Source: a virus
DNA: 38,527 nucleotides
Strand: one strand, 5' to 3'
IMG/VR virus record: IMGVR_UViG_3300025910_000020
Span: 1-38,527 of that record
The notes under the pieces are model-generated. The model searched no databases, was not told the origin of the DNA, and saw only the letters and a program-made list of their open reading frames with translations. The translations under genes were made by a program, and so were the position numbers. Shown piece by piece: positions 1 through 7,107 of the stretch; position 1 is the stretch's first letter; each line of letters opens with the position of its first letter.

Positions 1-450
1 GGCGTCGTCGGCGTCGGAATGAGCCTTCCTCGCAGCCTCTCCTGTCCCTTCCTTCTCGCACTGGTCGGCCGCAGCCATGCACCTCGCATCGTCCTTCAGC
101 ACTTCCCGGAACAGGGTCGGAATCAGGACACGAATGGTCTTTTCGACCATCAGTTTCGAGAACTGACCGGGCCTCAAAACGTCCTTCGTCCCAAGCTGCG
201 CGATGGCCAGATCCCGCAGACCCTTGGCCCGTGCCTTAGCGCTGCTCCAGTTGGAGTCATTCAGCCGGATCTTGAAGGCTCGCACGTCCGAGACAACGCA
301 CTTGGGATCGTCTCCATGAGGCAGTCCCAAAGCCTCACAGATGGCAGCCTCGACGCAGACCTGTTTTCCGGCCGTCCCGAGACCATTCGATAGGCCACGC
401 TTCAGGATCTTGTCGATCTTCGGAACCAATACGGCAAAGTCCATGCTCAT
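1..450 (-). CDS. Ala-rich repeat protein, N-terminal part (runs off the window end)
   Basis: An open frame of 150 codons starts at ATG 450 and is still open at base 1. The first ~130 residues are a globular domain with motifs KQVCVEAAICEALGLPHGDD and VRAFKIRLNDSNWSS. The last visible residues turn into an Ala/Asp tract (SDADDA). The start overlaps the upstream stop (TGATG). The other end of the window holds the matching Ala/Tyr/Arg/Asp repeat and C terminus on the same strand, so this is one gene cut by the contig end. I recall this N-terminal domain followed by Ala repeats as a recurring hypothetical family, with no function known to me. Role: unknown accessory protein in the operon starting near 1037. 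Confidence 0.8.
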   Translation of the reverse strand, partial: MSMDFAVLVPKIDKILKRGLSNGLGTAGKQVCVEAAICEALGLPHGDDPKCVVSDVRAFKIRLNDSNWSSAKARAKGLRDLAIAQLGTKDVLRPGQFSKLMVEKTIRVLIPTLFREVLKDDARCMAAADQCEKEGTGEAARKAHSDADDA

Positions 451-677
451 CAGAAACCTCCAGCGTCAATGATGTTCTGTACGGCTTCCTCGGGGGTCAG
501 GATTTCCTCGCGCTGCTGGCCGCTACCATGGCAAGCAGAGCAAGAACCAGCATTGGCGCTCTCCTCGCTTGTCTGCTCACAATGGCAACAGTAATGCTTC
601 ACGCAAGAAGACATGCCATGATCGCGGCCACACGCATTCGTATCCCCGCTTCCGAAGCAAGCCCGACAGGTTGCCAT
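450..677 (-). CDS. Small Cys-rich zinc-finger protein (DnaJ-like CxxCxGxG)
   Basis: 75 residues. The protein starts MATCRACFGSGD and has further pairs near residues 30-33 (CCHC) and 46-49 (CSACHGSGQQ), so it carries DnaJ-type CxxCxGxG motifs that would bind zinc. It has no J domain. The ATG overlaps the upstream stop as TAATG, and the stop overlaps the next gene as TGATG, which indicates translational coupling. Function is unknown. It belongs to the many CxxC microproteins of this genome. Confidence 0.8.
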   Translation of the reverse strand: MATCRACFGSGDTNACGRDHGMSSCVKHYCCHCEQTSEESANAGSCSACHGSGQQREEILTPEEAVQNIIDAGGF

Positions 678-817
678 TAGAATTCCTCCTCGTAGCCGAA
701 GTCCCGTTCCTGATCCATGAGCCGGTCAGGGTCGGATTCCTGCTCGTCCACGTCCTCGTAGTCGGGGACAGACTCTTTCCAGAGATCGAATGAGACGCTG
801 GGGAAATCGCTGATCAT
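677..817 (-). CDS. Small acidic protein
   Basis: 46 residues, starting at the ATG just after the stop of the 822-1037 gene; a GGAG lies 8 nt upstream. A longer frame upstream has no such signal. The C-terminal half is very acidic (SVPDYEDVDEQESDPDRL...DFGYEEEF). It ends in a TAATG overlap with the next gene. I do not recognise the family. Very acidic small phage proteins are sometimes DNA mimics or inhibitors, but nothing here shows that. Confidence 0.65.
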   Translation of the reverse strand: MISDFPSVSFDLWKESVPDYEDVDEQESDPDRLMDQERDFGYEEEF

Positions 818-821
818 TGGC

Positions 822-1037
822 CTACTCCCATCCGTAAGGCGTCTTGACCATGCCCAAGGACCGCAAGGCATCGGCCCGTTCGCGCTGGTTTCGGTTGGCC
901 CGGCGGGTACGCTTGCGGGCCTTGCAGATGCGGCAGTCAACCATGTGCGCCAGAGCTTCCGGCCGACCCTCATTGGTGGTCAACGCGGAAGCGAAACCAA
1001 GGTCGATCATGTGTGCCTGCCACTCTGCCTTGCTCAT
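822..1037 (-). CDS. Small basic protein with a CxxC pair
   Basis: 71 residues. Positions ~34-37 carry CRICKARKRTRRANRNQRER, a Cys pair followed by a strongly basic stretch that could contact nucleic acid. It is the first gene of the left accessory operon. A sigma70-like promoter ends only 6 nt before the ATG, so the transcript may be leaderless or nearly so; no good Shine-Dalgarno is visible. Function unknown. Confidence 0.75.
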   Translation of the reverse strand: MSKAEWQAHMIDLGFASALTTNEGRPEALAHMVDCRICKARKRTRRANRNQRERADALRSLGMVKTPYGWE

Positions 1038-1043
1038 GACCAG

Positions 1044-1072
1044 AGTATGCGTCAGTCAAGAGGGACTGTCAA
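1044..1072 (-). promoter_or_regulatory. Sigma70-like promoter for the left accessory operon
   Basis: On the minus strand TTGACA (1072-1067), a 17-nt spacer and CATACT (1049-1044). The start codon at 1037 lies where the transcript would begin. The 15-bp string at 1068-1082 that contains the -35 region recurs exactly at 36792-36806, again in front of an operon. Confidence 0.7.
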
Positions 1073-1136
1073 GCGATTTCTTGGGGCTATTCGGCCTTAT
1101 TGGGGCTTCGGGAAAGATTACGTATCAGACTGGAGA

Positions 1137-1397
1137 CTAACCGATTGATGCGTTCCCGATACGTTCCACCTTGATCGAATGCCCTTGCGGCATGATTACC
1201 CGATAGAGCCTCCAGACCGCTACCGCTAAGGGCATCCCACGCTGCGAGGTGAACTCAGCCCGCCAGCGAGAGAAGACGTGATCCGCCATCGAGGGACCTT
1301 TCTTTTTGGGCTGCCCATTCCTGCGAGAGCCACGACACGAACCGAGGCATTGACGGGAGAACAGCGGTCCACCGCAATTGAGGTACCATGGCATCAT
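1137..1397 (-). CDS. Small hypothetical protein with N-terminal Cys residues
   Basis: 86 residues from ATG 1397, chosen because it overlaps the upstream stop as ATGA. The first 40 residues contain YLNCGGPLFSRQCLGSCRGS and then a basic stretch (RRNGQPKKKGPS), which could form a zinc-binding element. The C-terminal 50 residues (from MADHVFSRWR) look globular; a second start there is possible. Function unknown. Confidence 0.6.
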   Translation of the reverse strand: MMPWYLNCGGPLFSRQCLGSCRGSRRNGQPKKKGPSMADHVFSRWRAEFTSQRGMPLAVAVWRLYRVIMPQGHSIKVERIGNASIG

Positions 1398-1651
1398 AGT
1401 TCCACCTCGTCGGCCGGTATGTCGATTCTGGCAGCTTCCTTTTCCCTCAAGGCTAGAGCCACCTTCTCCCAATGCTCGCAGGCTTGGAGCCTCGCTTGGA
1501 GGGTCGGAGCAAAGACGGCCTCCATGAGCAAGTCCGTCAAGTCCTGCTGGCCCTCAAAACTGGCCCGGACTACCTCCTCGATCTGCTGGCGAGTCACCTT
1601 GGCCAGAGCGGCCTCACGCTTGTCCCTCGGCTGAACCTTAGTCTTCCTCAT
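1394..1651 (-). CDS. Small helical protein
   Basis: 85 residues, basic at the N terminus (MRKTKVQPRDKREAALAK) and then helical, with residues such as RQQIEEVVRASFEGQQDL. No domain is recognised. A GGAG lies 7 nt before the ATG. It ends in an ATGA overlap with the next gene. Confidence 0.75.
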   Translation of the reverse strand: MRKTKVQPRDKREAALAKVTRQQIEEVVRASFEGQQDLTDLLMEAVFAPTLQARLQACEHWEKVALALREKEAARIDIPADEVEL

Positions 1652-1766
1652 TTGGCTCCTTTCCCATGCGATACACCTCCGGCATTCTTCCAGCCCCTAT
1701 ATAAGCGGGCCAGGATGGTAGCTCCTGTACTTACCGCTTCCAGTCCTTCTTAGGTCGGTAAGCCAT
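1638..1766 (-). pseudogene. Short gene with strong SD, interrupted by an in-frame TAA
   Basis: A very strong Shine-Dalgarno (AAGGGGAGG, 7 nt before ATG 1766) starts MAYRPKKDWKR, which stops at TAA 1733-1731. The same frame stays open for 30 more codons (it reads ELPSWPAYIGAGRMPEVYRM) to a TAA at 1640-1638. Another frame over the same stretch (ending GGVSHGKGAK) closes in an ATGA overlap with the next gene. So either the 11-residue peptide is real, or one base change or shift has broken a ~42-residue gene. I cannot decide between these. Confidence 0.4.
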
Positions 1767-1913
1767 TTGTGCCTCCCCTTTGTATGGGCGTTGAAACCTG
1801 GTCGGGCCGGGAACCGTTGCCGGGCAGTTCCATCCGTTCCAATAAGGGACGAGATGGCGAGAGGCTTGTGTTACAGGGACTATGCTGTAGATCCGCCCAC
1901 TCGTATGTCGCAT

Positions 1914-2168
1914 CTAAGGTGCCTCGACCAATGGGGAGAGACTGGCTTCAGCTGGTGGCAACATCCATTCGTTGATTCGGCACTTCTCGATCATGACCGC
2001 CTTAAGCCCGTCCTTGATAGCCTTGTTCGCGGCTTCAGTCGCACGGGCTGAGTCGGTGAAAATGCCGACAGAACGACGCCCCACGCGGCCATCGCTGCGC
2101 CGCCGGGGTAGGGCAAAAACAACCCACGCTTCGGGTGGCTTCTGTCTTGGAGTTGTGTTACGATCCAC
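1914..2168 (-). CDS. Small hypothetical protein, start uncertain
   Basis: About 84 residues from a GTG at 2168; the frame is open to a GTG at 2288, but the extra N terminus is unconvincing. The core AWVVFALPRRRSDGRVGRRS followed by VGIFTDSARATEAANKAIKD reads like a real folded domain (a strand, then a helix). No family is recognised. No clear ribosome binding site fixes the start. Confidence 0.5.
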   Translation of the reverse strand: MDRNTTPRQKPPEAWVVFALPRRRSDGRVGRRSVGIFTDSARATEAANKAIKDGLKAVMIEKCRINEWMLPPAEASLSPLVEAP

Positions 2169-2348
2169 TTTGCTAGGCGCCCTTATCGCCTGGCTCCTGC
2201 CGTATCGCGCCTCGGGGCTTTCTTCCCGGGGCGTCGACCTTTTAGGCAAGGCCGGTACTATTGCCGGTAGCGTCCCCGACGTCACCACCGGGTACTGTCA
2301 GCCCCCTATGACTACTCGGGGCGGGGCAAGACCATCTTCGCACGGTCG
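2169..2348. other. Stretch without a convincing gene
   Basis: Short frames are open on both strands, but none has a ribosome binding site and protein-like composition together. I see no strong hairpin or promoter here. The region may be decayed coding sequence. Confidence 0.4.
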
Positions 2349-2489
2349 TCAATGGGTCCGTAGAAGTTCCGCGAGTTTCTTGGTCCCCTCAAGGAAGCCC
2401 CCCCACCGCTCCGGACTGATCCAGGAAGGCCGCTGAGGATCGGTTTCCTGCTGAGATAGCCTTGCTGGAAAGCGTAGAATCCGAGCCAT
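2349..2489 (-). CDS. Small basic protein, head-to-head with a plus-strand gene
   Basis: 46 residues starting MARILRFPARLSQQETDP, with WISPERWGGFLEGTKKLAE near the C terminus. AAGGAG lies 4 nt before ATG 2489, a strong signal. Its start codon shares the palindrome CCATGG with the start of the plus-strand gene at 2488, so the two genes diverge from overlapping start codons. Function unknown. Confidence 0.6.
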   Translation of the reverse strand: MARILRFPARLSQQETDPQRPSWISPERWGGFLEGTKKLAELLRTH

Positions 2490-2814
2490 GGGTCTCCTTG
2501 TCGCCTTGCTGGTCATAGGACCGCCCCAATCACCCAAGAACGGTCAAAGCCTCGTTAAGGTCGCTTGCGTGGTCACTGGAGCCGATCTAGCGCTTACAGA
2601 AGGCATCCTGGCGCGTGGAGGTAGGGAATTCAACCCGGTTCTAAGCAATCGGGCGGTTCGGGTGTCCGCTGGAACTTTGGGCTGTGCTGGTCTCTTGGTC
2701 CTTTCGGGAAAGAATCCTGATAAGGCTAGGAAGGTAGCCATTGTGACAATTATTGTCCGAGGGTTGGTCATAGGCTGGAACATCCGACAGTTAACGAAGC
2801 CGACGCAACGATAG
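2488..2814 (+). CDS. Small membrane protein, paralogue of 3062-3394
   Basis: 108 residues on the plus strand, against the rest of the genome. It begins with a hydrophobic stretch (MGLLVALLVIG) and has the core LARGGREFNPVLSNRAVRV, then hydrophobic segments near residues 57-70 and 80-97. The second plus-strand gene shares this plan and much of the sequence. The pattern of an Asp, a GG-E-NP-type motif and several hydrophobic segments resembles DUF5658-type membrane proteins; this is from memory and uncertain. The SD is weak; a TAGAAT sits 7 nt before the ATG, so the transcript may be leaderless. The start overlaps the minus-strand gene by 2 bp. Confidence 0.7.
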   Translation: MGLLVALLVIGPPQSPKNGQSLVKVACVVTGADLALTEGILARGGREFNPVLSNRAVRVSAGTLGCAGLLVLSGKNPDKARKVAIVTIIVRGLVIGWNIRQLTKPTQR

Positions 2815-3061
2815 AGCCGTTATAGCTCCAGGTGCGAGCTTCTCAACGGCATCGTCCGGTCTGGCGGACGAACATTGTCCGGTTTCTGGATTCAGCCAAC
2901 ACCCCGCAGCCGCTATAAAGTCCGCTTCCTGGACTGCCTGCGTCTCTGTGGGAATTATTGCCGATTCCAGGCTTCCGGTTTGGCAGACTTGAGCCTGGGG
3001 GACGCAAGTAATCGTGACTATCCAGCCTCCCAAATCACGTATAGTCCCTTCGGAGGAAGCT
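2815..3061. other. Spacer between the two plus-strand paralogues
   Basis: About 247 bp. A minus-strand frame crosses the spacer and has a protein-like C-terminal part with four Cys (for example GCWLNPETGQCSSARPDD), but no start codon with a binding site lies inside the spacer. On the plus strand TATAGT (3040-3045) precedes the second paralogue and may be its -10 box. Confidence 0.4.
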
Positions 3062-3394
3062 ATGTGGCTAATCGCCTTGCTATTGATCGGTCCGACCCAG
3101 CCAGAATCAAAGCCGTGGTATGACTCTCGAGCGGCCCACAAGGACGCTTGGAAGGTCTGTGCGGTCACCGCTGCGGACCTTGGATCTACCGAACTGATCC
3201 TGGCTCGTGGAGGCCGGGAGTACTCTCCGTTAGTCCGCAACAGAGCCGTTAGGATTGGAATCGGTGCCCTCGGTTGCGTCGCGCTGCACGACATGGCCAA
3301 GAGAGATCCCGAGAAGGCTAGGAAGTGGGCCAAGGTCGGAATCATCGTCCGCGGACTCGCCTTTGCCTGGAACGTTCGGCAGATCGCACGTTAA
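3062..3394 (+). CDS. Small membrane protein, paralogue of 2488-2814
   Basis: 110 residues. ATG 3062 is preceded by GGAGG at a 5-nt spacing and by TATAGT further upstream; longer in-frame starts lack these. The N terminus MWLIALLLIG is a signal or anchor. The core LARGGREYSPLVRNRAVRIG and the C-terminal IVRGLAFAWNVRQIAR match the first paralogue closely. Its TAA overlaps the TAA of the minus-strand tail fibre within a TTAA palindrome. The gene pair is thus exactly nested between two minus-strand genes, as expected of an acquired module. Function unknown; likely acts in the host membrane. Confidence 0.8.
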   Translation: MWLIALLLIGPTQPESKPWYDSRAAHKDAWKVCAVTAADLGSTELILARGGREYSPLVRNRAVRIGIGALGCVALHDMAKRDPEKARKWAKVGIIVRGLAFAWNVRQIAR

Positions 3395-4887
3395 TACTGA
3401 ATCACCAGTATCAGTCCGTTCCCTCCGTCTCCACCCTTGCCGGAGTTTCCGACCGCATCTACGGCCGCTCCTCCTCCACCTCCGGCTCCTCCGTAGAGCC
3501 CTCCGTTACCACCAGCTCCGGCGTTGCCAGCGGTTGATCCACCCCCTCCACCCCCTCCTCCACCACCGATAGCAGAGTTGACCGGGGCAGGGAGTCCGAC
3601 TCCCCCGGCTACCCCGGCCGCGCCGCCGGCTCCAGCGGTGGCCGTGGAAGACCCCCTAGCGCCAGCCCCACCAGCCGTACCAGCGGAAGCCGCGTTGGCT
3701 GCGGTGATTCCTCCCCCGGAACCTCCACCACCTCCGGCAATATTAGATGGGACTCCACCGACTCCACCTACACCTCCGGCTGCATCGGCTGTTCCACCAG
3801 TACCACCGATGAAGGCGAATGAACCCCCGTTGCCTCCTGTACCTCCAGCTCCGGCCTGTCCGCCGGCTCCCAATAGTCCACCTTCGGCATTGAGGAAGGC
3901 TCCAAAGTTTGTAGAACCTCCGTTGGTGCCGTTGTTCCCGTTCGTGGAGTTGGTGCCTTGCGCCGCTCCTCCGGTTCCTCCTGTACCGACCGAAACCGCG
4001 ACCGTGGCGGTAAGCTGGGAGGCTTGGATTTCAAGGAGCGAAACGGCCCCGCCGCCGGCTCCACCTCCTCCAACCCTCGCAGTACCAGCGGCTCCCTTAC
4101 GTCCTGATCCTCCACCCCCTCCGGCTCCGACGCAGAGGACGCGGACTTGCTTAGCGTCAGGGTGTTTGGTCCAAGTGTCCGCTCCCGGAGTGGTGTAGAA
4201 ATTCAGTCTGGCAAGAGATGAAGGAAGCCACTGAGATGTAACAATCGAAGTAGTACTGTCGGCCTGGGCAACGATTCTTGGATTGATAGGGTCGGGAGTA
4301 GCTATGATCTGACCGATGAAGGCTCCGCCGTTGATGTAATAGACTGCTCCAGCAGTCAGCCCTGCAAATCCCTCCAGCCTTCCAAGAATCCTAATGGCCC
4401 CGGTGGTACCGCTGGCTATGGTCTCAATGGCAAAGCCGACACTGTGGGCAGAAACAGACGAATAGGTGTTTGAAGCATTACACCTGTACCACCGACCGGC
4501 GGTAAGACCTCCATCACCAGCAGACATATAACAAACGTCGTTGATCTGGAGCGACTCCCCAGCGGTGACTTGAATGTCTACCTGGACATTGAATCCGGCA
4601 AGCGAAAGGATGTTATCCCGCGTCCATATTGGCGATGACGGGGGATCGGTATCATTCGGAGGAGCAAGGACAAACTTATAGGACGTGGCAGAAAGGAAGA
4701 TCGTTGCACGGCCAGCGGAATCCAGAACGATAGGATTGGTGTTCGGAGTCGTTAGCGCAGCGTCGGAGTAGGTATTGATCTTCGTAGTTGTTCCGGCAGC
4801 ATAGCAAAAGAGCTTGTAGCCCGCCGCGATGGTTCCATCATTGGCAAAGAACTGCGGAGGTACGTTTGGGATGACAGTTCCGCTCAC
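3391..4887 (-). CDS. Tail fibre with Gly-rich C-terminal domain
   Basis: 498 residues. The N-terminal ~90 residues (VPPQFFANDGTIAAGYKLFC, then IVLDSAGRATIFLSATSYKF) are the typical base domain of podovirus tail fibres. The middle region is beta-rich. From about residue 255 to the end, the chain is dominated by Gly, with GGGGG and GG-T/A repeats, after the lead-in VRVLCVGAGGGGG. Such Gly-rich domains in T4-like adhesins form a polyglycine-II sandwich with receptor-binding loops; the same is inferred here. It starts at GTG with GAGG upstream and is the last gene of the late operon, a usual place for receptor-binding proteins. Confidence 0.85.
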   Translation of the reverse strand: MSGTVIPNVPPQFFANDGTIAAGYKLFCYAAGTTTKINTYSDAALTTPNTNPIVLDSAGRATIFLSATSYKFVLAPPNDTDPPSSPIWTRDNILSLAGFNVQVDIQVTAGESLQINDVCYMSAGDGGLTAGRWYRCNASNTYSSVSAHSVGFAIETIASGTTGAIRILGRLEGFAGLTAGAVYYINGGAFIGQIIATPDPINPRIVAQADSTTSIVTSQWLPSSLARLNFYTTPGADTWTKHPDAKQVRVLCVGAGGGGGSGRKGAAGTARVGGGGAGGGAVSLLEIQASQLTATVAVSVGTGGTGGAAQGTNSTNGNNGTNGGSTNFGAFLNAEGGLLGAGGQAGAGGTGGNGGSFAFIGGTGGTADAAGGVGGVGGVPSNIAGGGGGSGGGITAANAASAGTAGGAGARGSSTATAGAGGAAGVAGGVGLPAPVNSAIGGGGGGGGGGSTAGNAGAGGNGGLYGGAGGGGGAAVDAVGNSGKGGDGGNGLILVIQY

Positions 4888-5697
4888 TTAGATCCTCGTC
4901 CGTGGAGCCATGATCATCTTCATTACTTCCTTCCAGGACTCAGGGAAAGCCTGTTGTGCTGCTTGAGTGATCTCGATCTTGTTCGCTCCGGAAGTCTGCG
5001 CCAACTGTCTGAGCTTGGCTATGATCTGTAGGCTCTCAGGATTGAACTGTGCCGGAGTCGTAGCAGCGGCCTTTGCTACAGATGGGGCAGCCTCGGAAGC
5101 CATCCGCGCAACGGCATTCTGTGCAGCCTTACTTGCTGCTTCTTTAGTCCAGCCAGATTCAATCAATGTCTTGGCTATGCTTCCAGCAGCTTCAGCGGCC
5201 GGAGCAGTTTCAGCCGCTACCGCAGACCGTCCCAACTGCGAAGCCAAGAGGGCGGGGATAGACTTTCTAACTATCAAACCTGGGGAGATTCCACCCGCGA
5301 GAGCACCTACCATCTCGCCGGCCATCGGAGGAGCACCCACGGCTCGAGCGACAGAGCCACCGATTTTAGAGCCTTCGTGACCGGCAACTAGAGATGCAGC
5401 GGTAGCAAATGGTGCAGCCGCAAAAGACGCTCCAGTAGCAACAGCCGCAGGAATGGTCGCTCCGACTATGGCTTGTGTCTTGGCGAACTCGGGAGTAACC
5501 AACTCTCCCATGTCTCCGCGGCCACCATAGAACGTCTCGCCCTGTTTGCCTCTCTGTTCAGCACCAGCAACGGCTTGCTTCTCTCCGGTATCAACCGCTG
5601 TCTTCATCAGATAGGACTGTATGGCCTTGGTCATGTCTTCCGGAGGTGTACCCTCTGGGAAGTTAGCCGTCGTCCCGTCTGGAAGATGAACCTTCAT
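4888..5697 (-). CDS. Virion-associated protein, probably ejected or internal
   Basis: 269 residues. The N terminus VHLPDGTTANFPEGTPPEDM is a short motif often seen at the start of phage virion proteins. The middle (residues ~75-170) is rich in Ala/Gly with hydrophobic stretches, and the C-terminal 100 residues are helical with Gln/Ala. It overlaps the upstream gene as ATGA. Its place between the ejection-type proteins and the tail fibre suggests an internal or ejection protein. No exact family is identified. Confidence 0.65.
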   Translation of the reverse strand: MKVHLPDGTTANFPEGTPPEDMTKAIQSYLMKTAVDTGEKQAVAGAEQRGKQGETFYGGRGDMGELVTPEFAKTQAIVGATIPAAVATGASFAAAPFATAASLVAGHEGSKIGGSVARAVGAPPMAGEMVGALAGGISPGLIVRKSIPALLASQLGRSAVAAETAPAAEAAGSIAKTLIESGWTKEAASKAAQNAVARMASEAAPSVAKAAATTPAQFNPESLQIIAKLRQLAQTSGANKIEITQAAQQAFPESWKEVMKMIMAPRTRI

Positions 5698-6974
5698 TCC
5701 AGTTGACCAGTCTTCGAATTGAACGTCAGTTCGCCTTTAGGCTTGCCACGTCCACGATTGGCCACAACTTCAGCGGCGGTATCAATCCCACCGATACCGG
5801 CAAGCAATGATTCTGGCGTCTGTTTTGTGGTAAGAAGGCTGTTGATGTCATCCGCGAACTTCGTAGCGCGGAAACCGTGGATATTAGGCTGGAGAGCAGA
5901 GTAACTCTTGAGCATCCCTACCAACCTAACAGCAGTAGGATTGCCCTCCCCGAATGCCTGGAGCAGGCTGTTATAACGCCCCATGAGCGGACCTATCTCG
6001 GCTTGTACCTCGGGCTTCTTGAGGTAGTCCTTGATTTCATCAGAGGCAGAGAGCGCAGCATGGGCGGAAGCGATGCGATTAGCCTCAGCACCAGTTGCCT
6101 TCGGAGTAACTCCCTTCGGGAAGGGCTTCACCGCTCCCGAAGCCATGTCATACATGATGGGATTGCCCTGATCGTCTTCGCCCTGAGTCCACTTGGGTTC
6201 TTTTGGAGCAATCTCCTTCGCCTTGGGCTGACCGATGACCGGTCCCAACGTTCCCTTGGTCGGGTCAAAGGCTTGGATACCACCAGCAGTCTCTACGTGC
6301 TGGAAAGATGGAGCCTTCTCCTCTTTCTGTCTCAGTCCTTGAGCGAACTTGATAGCCTGCGCGTCGAATTCATCGCTCCTCTGCTCCGGAATCTGTGAGG
6401 GGTCTTGAATCACCCCGGACTTGAGAACCGTCTCACGCAAATGTGGCCAGAACGCGCCCCGAGCCTCCGGACTCAGAGTGGAATAGGCTCCAACCAGATC
6501 CGGAAGCTCCTTCAGCGCCTCCCCTCCCGTCTTGCGTCCCATCTCTTTGTAAGCCGCAAGGCCCTTGATCATCTCCAAGCCGTCTTGAAGACCATAAAGA
6601 CCAAGGATCTTCCGCGGGTCGGGGTCTTCGCCGGTAGAGAGCAACTGTAGAAACTGCTGGTCTCTTTGAGCCTTCTCGCTTACTGCCTTGTCAGCCAGAG
6701 CCGTTCTCTGCTCCTCACGCTGTGCCTGAGCCTCGGCTCTCTGAGTCAAAGCCTTTTCGCGTTCCGTCTGTGCCTCAAGTTGCTTCTGCCGTGCTATCTG
6801 TCCAGGGATCTCCCCTAACTGTCCCACCGTATTCGCCAACTGTCCGAACATCTGCTGTTGAATCTGTGCTCTCTGTTGACCAGCACGCAGAATCAAGTCG
6901 GCTATGGACGTGTTGGGTTCAAACGTTCCACGAGGCGCGTAAGGAACGGGCATCCCGCCAGGATAATTAGGCAT
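5694..6974 (-). CDS. Large coiled-coil virion protein, probable ejection protein
   Basis: 426 residues. Residues ~40-120 form a long Gln/Glu/Arg/Ala coiled coil (for example EKALTQRAEAQAQREEQRTA). The remainder is mixed helical and mostly hydrophilic. Long coiled-coil proteins downstream of the tail accessory genes are typical ejection (pilot) proteins of P22-like phages (the gp7, gp20 and gp16 role), and I infer that role. The start overlaps the end of a zinc-ribbon gene by 8 bp. Confidence 0.65.
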   Translation of the reverse strand: MPNYPGGMPVPYAPRGTFEPNTSIADLILRAGQQRAQIQQQMFGQLANTVGQLGEIPGQIARQKQLEAQTEREKALTQRAEAQAQREEQRTALADKAVSEKAQRDQQFLQLLSTGEDPDPRKILGLYGLQDGLEMIKGLAAYKEMGRKTGGEALKELPDLVGAYSTLSPEARGAFWPHLRETVLKSGVIQDPSQIPEQRSDEFDAQAIKFAQGLRQKEEKAPSFQHVETAGGIQAFDPTKGTLGPVIGQPKAKEIAPKEPKWTQGEDDQGNPIMYDMASGAVKPFPKGVTPKATGAEANRIASAHAALSASDEIKDYLKKPEVQAEIGPLMGRYNSLLQAFGEGNPTAVRLVGMLKSYSALQPNIHGFRATKFADDINSLLTTKQTPESLLAGIGGIDTAAEVVANRGRGKPKGELTFNSKTGQLE

Positions 6975-7107
6975 AGAAGGGTTTCCCCGCTGCCTTCCAG
7001 CAGTCAGAACAGAGCCACTTCATCGGTGCTACTCGCGCATAGAGACGATTGGAATCTACATTCCCGCAAGTAGAGCAACCGGTGCATGGAACCTTCGGAG
7101 GCTTCAT
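6967..7107 (-). CDS. Zinc-ribbon microprotein
   Basis: 46 residues, fitted between two virion genes. It has two Cys pairs, CTGCSTCG near residue 8 and CSDCWK near residue 33, a typical zinc-ribbon spacing. The ATG overlaps the upstream stop as TGATG, and the end overlaps the next ATG by 8 bp, so translation is coupled in both directions. It is one of at least three such genes placed between structural genes here. Confidence 0.75.
   Translation of the reverse strand: MKPPKVPCTGCSTCGNVDSNRLYARVAPMKWLCSDCWKAAGKPFYA

Noticed and set aside
677-973. 98-codon minus-strand frame extending upstream of 817
   Set aside because: The N-terminal extension is antisense in style to the 822-1037 gene and lacks an SD; the ATG at 817 has one.
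2791-3345. 184-codon minus-strand frame opposite the plus-strand paralogues
   Set aside because: Its larger part is antisense to a well-supported gene, and no start with a binding site lies in the spacer. The C-terminal part remains slightly suspicious.
3524-4198. 224-codon plus-strand Pro/Ala-rich frame opposite the tail fibre
   Set aside because: It is the antisense of the Gly-codon-rich tail fibre domain; Pro runs are the mirror of GGN codons.
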